Shown: piece by piece, positions 59,601 through 64,000 of the stretch
How the letters are laid out: each line of letters begins with the position of its first letter
Numbering within the stretch: position 1 is the stretch's first letter
Assembly (NCBI RefSeq): GCF_020085105.1
Contig: NC_058064.1
Location: 257,501 to 321,500, forward strand
DNA length: 64,000 nucleotides
Reading direction: 5' to 3'
DNA from: Siniperca chuatsi
Lineage: Eukaryota; Chordata; Actinopteri; Centrarchiformes; Sinipercidae
Notes under the pieces: generated by a model
Database searches by the model: none
What the model was told of the DNA's origin: nothing
What the model saw: only the letters and a program-made list of their open reading frames with translations
Program-made: the position numbers and the translations under genes

Positions 59601-61582
59601 GAATCTGACCTGTCGCTGCTTCGCCTCAGTTTGCCCGCCAGATTCAGTAGGAACACCTGGGGAAACTCTGAAACTCAACATTTTACACTTAAAGCTGGAG
59701 TGCAGGACTTTTACATATAAATGAACGTCCGTTACATTCGAGCCCTTGTTGCCAAACGAGTTCACACAGTGCTGATTAAGCCTGTCACCGCCAGGTAAAT
59801 CTCTCTGTATTTCACAGTATATGGAGTTTTTAAATCTGGTGTCTGTGGCGACATTCCCGCGCTGGCGTACCAGTAATGATGCGTTTCATGTCAACCAGCA
59901 ATGATTGGTTTTGATTTGGTTTGCCAGAGTGCAAGTGGGGAGCAACCCAGAGACATGTAGAGAGCTCCGCGATCCGCCATTACTGTAAAATAAAGTTCCT
60001 TTGGAGAGAATGTTTGTTTATTTTTGAGCATTGCTTATTGTGTATTTTGTTTCTTATGATTGTATAGTTTGTGTTAATGTGCTTTGGCAACGTTGTGTTG
60101 TATGCAGTCGTGGCAATAAAGCCACTTGAATTGAAATTGAATGGAGATGATGCAACTCTCTCTCTACATGGCTCTGCAGCGACGCAGTAGCCTGCAGCAG
60201 CTGGGAGCAAAACCTAAGAAGCTCCAAGAAAAGTGCTCCAGATAAAAAAGAAACTCAGCGTTCAGAGGAAGGATTATTGTCAAAACAAGAAAGCGATCGA
60301 CAGCGAGGACAAACACGGATAACCATTGGACACAGATGTCACGTGACTGCTCTTGAACAGGCTGGTAAAATATTCGGAGTAGGCTATGTAGCTGTTACAT
60401 TTACTCTACCTAAATAATGGATTACTGTCTGTGGAAACTTCTCTGCATTTCTGTAACTATTTCTGAACACGAGCCTGGAGCTCACTGCAGGCAAACATCA
60501 TCGCGTCGCATCGACAGTGTTTGTGTAGTTACACTCACTGCCAGAAGGGGGAGACAAAAGTTCAGCACTGCAGCTTTAAATTTCTCCGTCGTATCACTGA
60601 TAGGGTATATGTCTATGTTGTGTGTTTTTTTTTTTTTGTTTTTTGTTCCAGGTCTTGAAGCTCTGTGATGACTGTCCTCTGGTTGTGTCTCCAGGCTCTA
60701 GTGTGTCTCCAGTTTGTGTCCCTGATAAGGACAAGGAGCTCGATGGCTGGTCTTGTGTCACAACGGGCTGGGGAGCCTCGAAAGCAACAGGTAGTCTCCA
60801 CATGTCTACATGCAACAATCAACACGTCACAGCTGAACACACTCGACTTGGGATCTTATGACTGTTGAGGTAAAACGGCAAATCCTCAACAGAGAGACGG
60901 ATCAAACTGAGCCGCCATGACAGATCCCCAAATGTCCTCTGTTATGATGAAACACAGGTGTTTCTGTAACCAAGCCAAACAAAGCTGTGGTTGTTTGACT
61001 GTTTTCATCACACCCTTGTGTGCTGTAGTGAACATTGATCCAGACCGGCTGCACCACGTTGGACTGACTCTGGTTAATCAGACGACCTGCAGGGAGAAGT
61101 GGGGAGGAGGACTCATCAGTGACTCCAACATCTGTTCACATCCTGCTGGCTCCATCTCCTGCATGGTAACTCCACCCTGAAATCGATGCACATTAACCCC
61201 GCTGTCAGTTACTGGACGATGAGTCTCTCCCAAATTATTGGCTATTACGTCTACGAAATGTGCATCAATAACAGTTGTCTAATAGTAACTAAGGGCGGGC
61301 AGGGTTAAGATCCATCAATTCCAGAAACTTCCTGTGATAAATTTGTTTTGGAAACAGGTGAAAAGATTTCATCGTATCATGCTGTGTTTTTTCCACTTGT
61401 CTTTGTTTGTTATTTTGCAGGGTGACTCTGGCGCTCCGCTGTTGTGTCAGAGGCATGGTGTCTACTTCCTGTTTGGCGTGGTGACATGGGGCAGCAGGCG
61501 GTGTGATGCAGACAAACCGGCCATCTTCTCCAGAATATCAGATTACCACCCATGGATCACTGAGGTCACTGAAGACTATTAG
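55096..61582 (+). CDS. Secreted two-domain S1 serine protease (ovochymase/polyserase-like), 14 exons, 590 aa
   Basis: Exons: 55096-55150, 55228-55290, 55680-55775, 56141-56324, 56534-56609, 57947-58136, 58240-58379, 58719-58869, 58959-59000, 59184-59406, 59489-59646, 60695-60790, 61029-61165, 61421-61582; phases agree. A signal peptide ([19 protein letters not shown]) leads a short N-glycosylation-rich pro-region. Domain 1 has the activation site R88|IIGG, H129 in SAAHC, D179 in NDVALL and S271 in GDSGGP, with D265 at the S1-pocket position, so it should cut after Lys/Arg. A short linker leads to domain 2: H403 in ITAKHC, D447 in SDLSLL and S540 in GDSGAP. Domain 2 has no IVGG-type activation site. 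No CUB, membrane or other domain is seen, unlike ovochymases (S1-CUB-CUB-S1). The nearest family name is uncertain, so no symbol is given. Confidence 0.88.
56640..56705. repeat. (TTTA)n with GATA/GATC tail
   Basis: TATTTATTTATTTATTTATT followed by ATAGATAGATCGATCGATCT, just inside the protease intron after exon 56534-56609. Confidence 0.9.
59686..60585. mobile_element. Inverted-terminal-repeat element with a nested retroelement tail, in protease intron
   Basis: The left end TTAAAGCTGGAGTGCAGGAC (about 59688) and right end GTTCAGCACTGCAGCTTTAA (about 60563-60582) are imperfect reverse complements over about 20 bases. No transposase ORF is present. Inside, about 60000-60140 ends in GGCAATAAAGCCACTTGAAT plus an (ATTGAA)-type tail, resembling a fish L1-type 3' end. 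This indicates one element inserted into another. It lies between exons 59489-59646 and 60695-60790. Confidence 0.6.
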
Positions 61583-62530
61583 ACAGCTTCCAGTTAAATG
61601 AGTTTATTTTCTGTTATGTACTTTAAAAGTGCGTCTAAAATCTTAGAGAATGTTTCATGTGACTGGAAATGTTTTTATTGTACATGCTGCATGTTACTTA
61701 TAAACCTTACAACTAATCAACACCTTCAAGTTCTCAGTTTTCTCATTCCAACACATTTCCAACATCATCAACTCACAGTTGAGTTTGTGTTTTAAACATG
61801 AAACACTTGATGAATGTTACTTAAAATTACACTTAGTTTTGAGTCTTTGTTGCCTTTGATGAGAAACAACACAAATCTTAAACACTCTTTGATGTTTTAA
61901 TCAACATTTAACTTCACACTTTTACAAGATTCTTCACTTTATTTTGTTTTACATTATCTGCAGTTCAAAGTTTAAAATTAAAAAATTGCAACTGTTATGA
62001 CAACAAATCTAGTTAAAACTGCAGGGATGTTTTTATTAATTAACACCGAAAGTCAAACATACCAAACTGAATGGAGTTTTAAGACTGCCACTAGGGGGAA
62101 GAAAGAAGCTTTTTTTGTACTCGGGGTGAAATGACTTGAGTTTGCCAGTTGTCCATTCATGTCCTGGAGTGAAACATCAGTTTGTAAAACCTGGTATCAC
62201 TGAAGTTGCCAGACTTCACTAGTGGGATTTAAACACTTTGTCAGCTAATACAGAGCAACTTCTGGAGATGTCAGATTTTAGAAGTTGACTTGGAGCACCT
62301 GAACACATCATTAGTGTTGGTTTTCTGTGAGGGCTGAGAATCCTCCATCAACTGTCTGGTTTTGGGAGGCAACGCAGTTCAGTTCTTAGAAAGACAAACC
62401 TGAGACAGGACAGGCCGGCTTTTATCAGTGCAGAAAATAAAACTCAGTCTGTGATGAAACACTGTTTGAAGCTGGTATAAAAACAGTGATGAGGGTTCCA
62501 GTCCAGCAGTGAGCAGCAGCAGTTTGTCTC
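61583..62530. other. Convergent 3' regions of the protease and stabilin genes
   Basis: The two genes end tail to tail about 950 bases apart. The stretch is AT-rich, with no ORF of interest and several possible poly(A) signals on either strand. Confidence 0.45.
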
Positions 62531-64000
62531 TCAGCTGTCCTGCAGCAGGTCGTACGATCCCCCGTTCACCACCTCGTGTTTGTCCTCCGCCTGCAAAATC
62601 TGCAGTTAACACTACTGTACTGCTTCACTCTGTCATATTGTTCTTGCTGCATATTTTCAACAGTTATCAGGCTTGAAACTACAGCTGTGTCTTATTAATC
62701 TATTAATCATTTTTTCAATCAGTCTACAAAACAATTTGAAAACAAGCTAATCATGTAAGAAACTGGAAGCAGTTAGATTTAGATCTAAATGATCGTATTA
62801 ACTGATTGCTGTGTTTACTGAGGGTCTGTTATAATGAAACGCTGACTCACTGTGACATCAGATGCGTTGGACTCAGCAGGTTCTGGAGCTGCTTCATAAA
62901 CCGGGTTACAGATGCTACGACTGCAGTCTGCAGGTGGAGCTTCTTCCTCCCCCTCGTCCTCCTGTCGGAGCGACCAGGGCAAAGGTTACGCTTACACTAA
63001 TATTAACAAATGTCTACAATAACTATAAGAACGGTATTATTCTAATAAATGTTATACAAATACAATAATAATACATGTATTATACTACTACTTATTAATG
63101 TGTTTTACTAACACCAATGTTTTACTTAGTATAACACCTTTGTTAGTATAATACTAACAAGTGGGTTATACTAATAAAAGTATTGGTTTTTTACTGTTCA
63201 TCCTCGGGGGAGCAGCTCAGCTACGTCTCAACTGCACACTGTAGAAAAACTGAAATAGATATTTCACCAAAGCACTAGACTGACAGACCAACTAAAAACC
63301 ACCACTCTGACCTTGAAGTAGTGGAACTGGAAGGGTTTAGTGTGGTGGGTGTAAAAGTGATATCCAACAAAGACGACTCCTGCCACCAGAACAGTCAGCA
63401 GCACCGCTCCAACTCCCATCCCTGCCTTATGTGCCACATGCATCTGAACCAATCACAAGGTCAAAGGTCAGATATGGAAACACAATACCAGTTTTAGCAG
63501 TTATCATTATTATTGTTATTCTTTGTCAAAAATGAGAAAATACTGTGTCGTTATGACATCACTCACCTCTTGGCGAGGAGGCGGGGCTTTCAGTGGTCCC
63601 TGGAGAACATGTATGATCCCGTTTGAGGCCAGGATGTCCGATTCAGTGACGAAGCGATCGTTGATGTAACAGGATGACTGAGGAGAAAAAGAATCTCTGT
63701 GAATCTACATGTTAAAACCATCAACTACAGAAGGAACTGAACTCCACAGAACTCCATTCAAATATCTGTAATTTCTTACACGTGAACTTTGCCACTATTT
63801 TCCTTTCACAGTAGAGATTTCTAGAATCACTGTTGCAGTGAGAACGCATTCAGTAAAGTGAACTATGTTTTGTGCGTGTCTGCTTTGATTGACTGGATCA
63901 CGGTCAGCTGTTGTGGTTTCTGTTTGCCTGTACTGCCTTAGCTGAATCTAGGCTGCAGCCTCTTTGCTCAAAGGAGCATTTTCTGGCTTCAGATGATGGT
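62531..64000 (-). CDS. Stabilin, C-terminal exons only (gene continues past the right edge)
   Basis: Scavenger-receptor family; stabilins take up hyaluronan and other polyanions in endothelial and macrophage-type cells. Exons in transcript order: 63567-63677 (end of a fasciclin-like domain, NDRFVTESDILASNGIIHVL), 63312-63443 (membrane helix MGVGAVLLTVLVAGVVFVGY followed by HHTKPFQFHYFK), 62851-62961 (acidic cytoplasmic tail with the endocytic NPxY motif in SICNPVYEAAPEP) and 62531-62590 (final exon, VVNGGSYDLLQDS, TGA). All junctions are phase 0 and the order fits stabilins. I cannot firmly choose between stab1 and stab2; the NPxY tail leans towards stab2. No further exon was found in 63678-64000. 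Confidence 0.85.

Overview
The window is genomic DNA from a ray-finned (teleost) fish. Its genes have many short, phase-consistent exons with GT..AG introns. The repeats are typical of fish: decayed LINE reverse-transcriptase fragments, short inverted-repeat DNA elements, CA/TG runs and several kilobase-scale minisatellites. There is no bacterial operon structure. Genes were rebuilt by hand from splice sites and reading-frame phase, so boundaries may be off by a few bases.

Layout: (1) 0.2-11.7 kb, minus strand, svopl, a 12-helix MFS transporter; its introns hold two large related minisatellites with an inverted-repeat element between them. (2) 11.7-20.5 kb, svopl 5' flank and repeat-rich intergenic DNA, including a 1.6 kb array of TATATAAA-containing units. 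(3) 20.5-36.2 kb, minus strand, kiaa1549, a single-pass membrane protein of about 1,464 codons in 19 coding exons, with a CpG-rich candidate promoter near 38.2-39.1 kb. (4) 39.3-43.1 kb, tandem and dispersed repeats. (5) 43.1-50.6 kb, minus strand, zc3hav1 (ZAP/PARP13-like), 452 aa with five CCCH fingers and WWE modules but no PARP catalytic domain. (6) 51.8-54.6 kb, a LINE 3' end and a broken NLR (NACHT) gene fragment. (7) 55.1-61.6 kb, plus strand, a 590 aa secreted protease with two S1 (trypsin-like) domains. (8) 62.5-63.7 kb, minus strand, the 3' end of a stabilin gene that runs off the right edge.

The order svopl - kiaa1549 - zc3hav1 matches the human 7q34 neighbourhood, which supports the identities independently of sequence similarity. 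ATP6V0A4 and TMEM213, which lie between SVOPL and KIAA1549 in human, were not seen here. Each gene has its own promoter and the genes do not form a pathway; zc3hav1, the NLR remnant and stabilin share only a loose innate-immunity or scavenging theme.

Most notable: a one-base frame break in kiaa1549 exon 2 at a nine-base homopolymer; a second protease domain that keeps its catalytic triad but has lost the usual activation site; a very compact zc3hav1; and an unusual load of large minisatellites inside introns.
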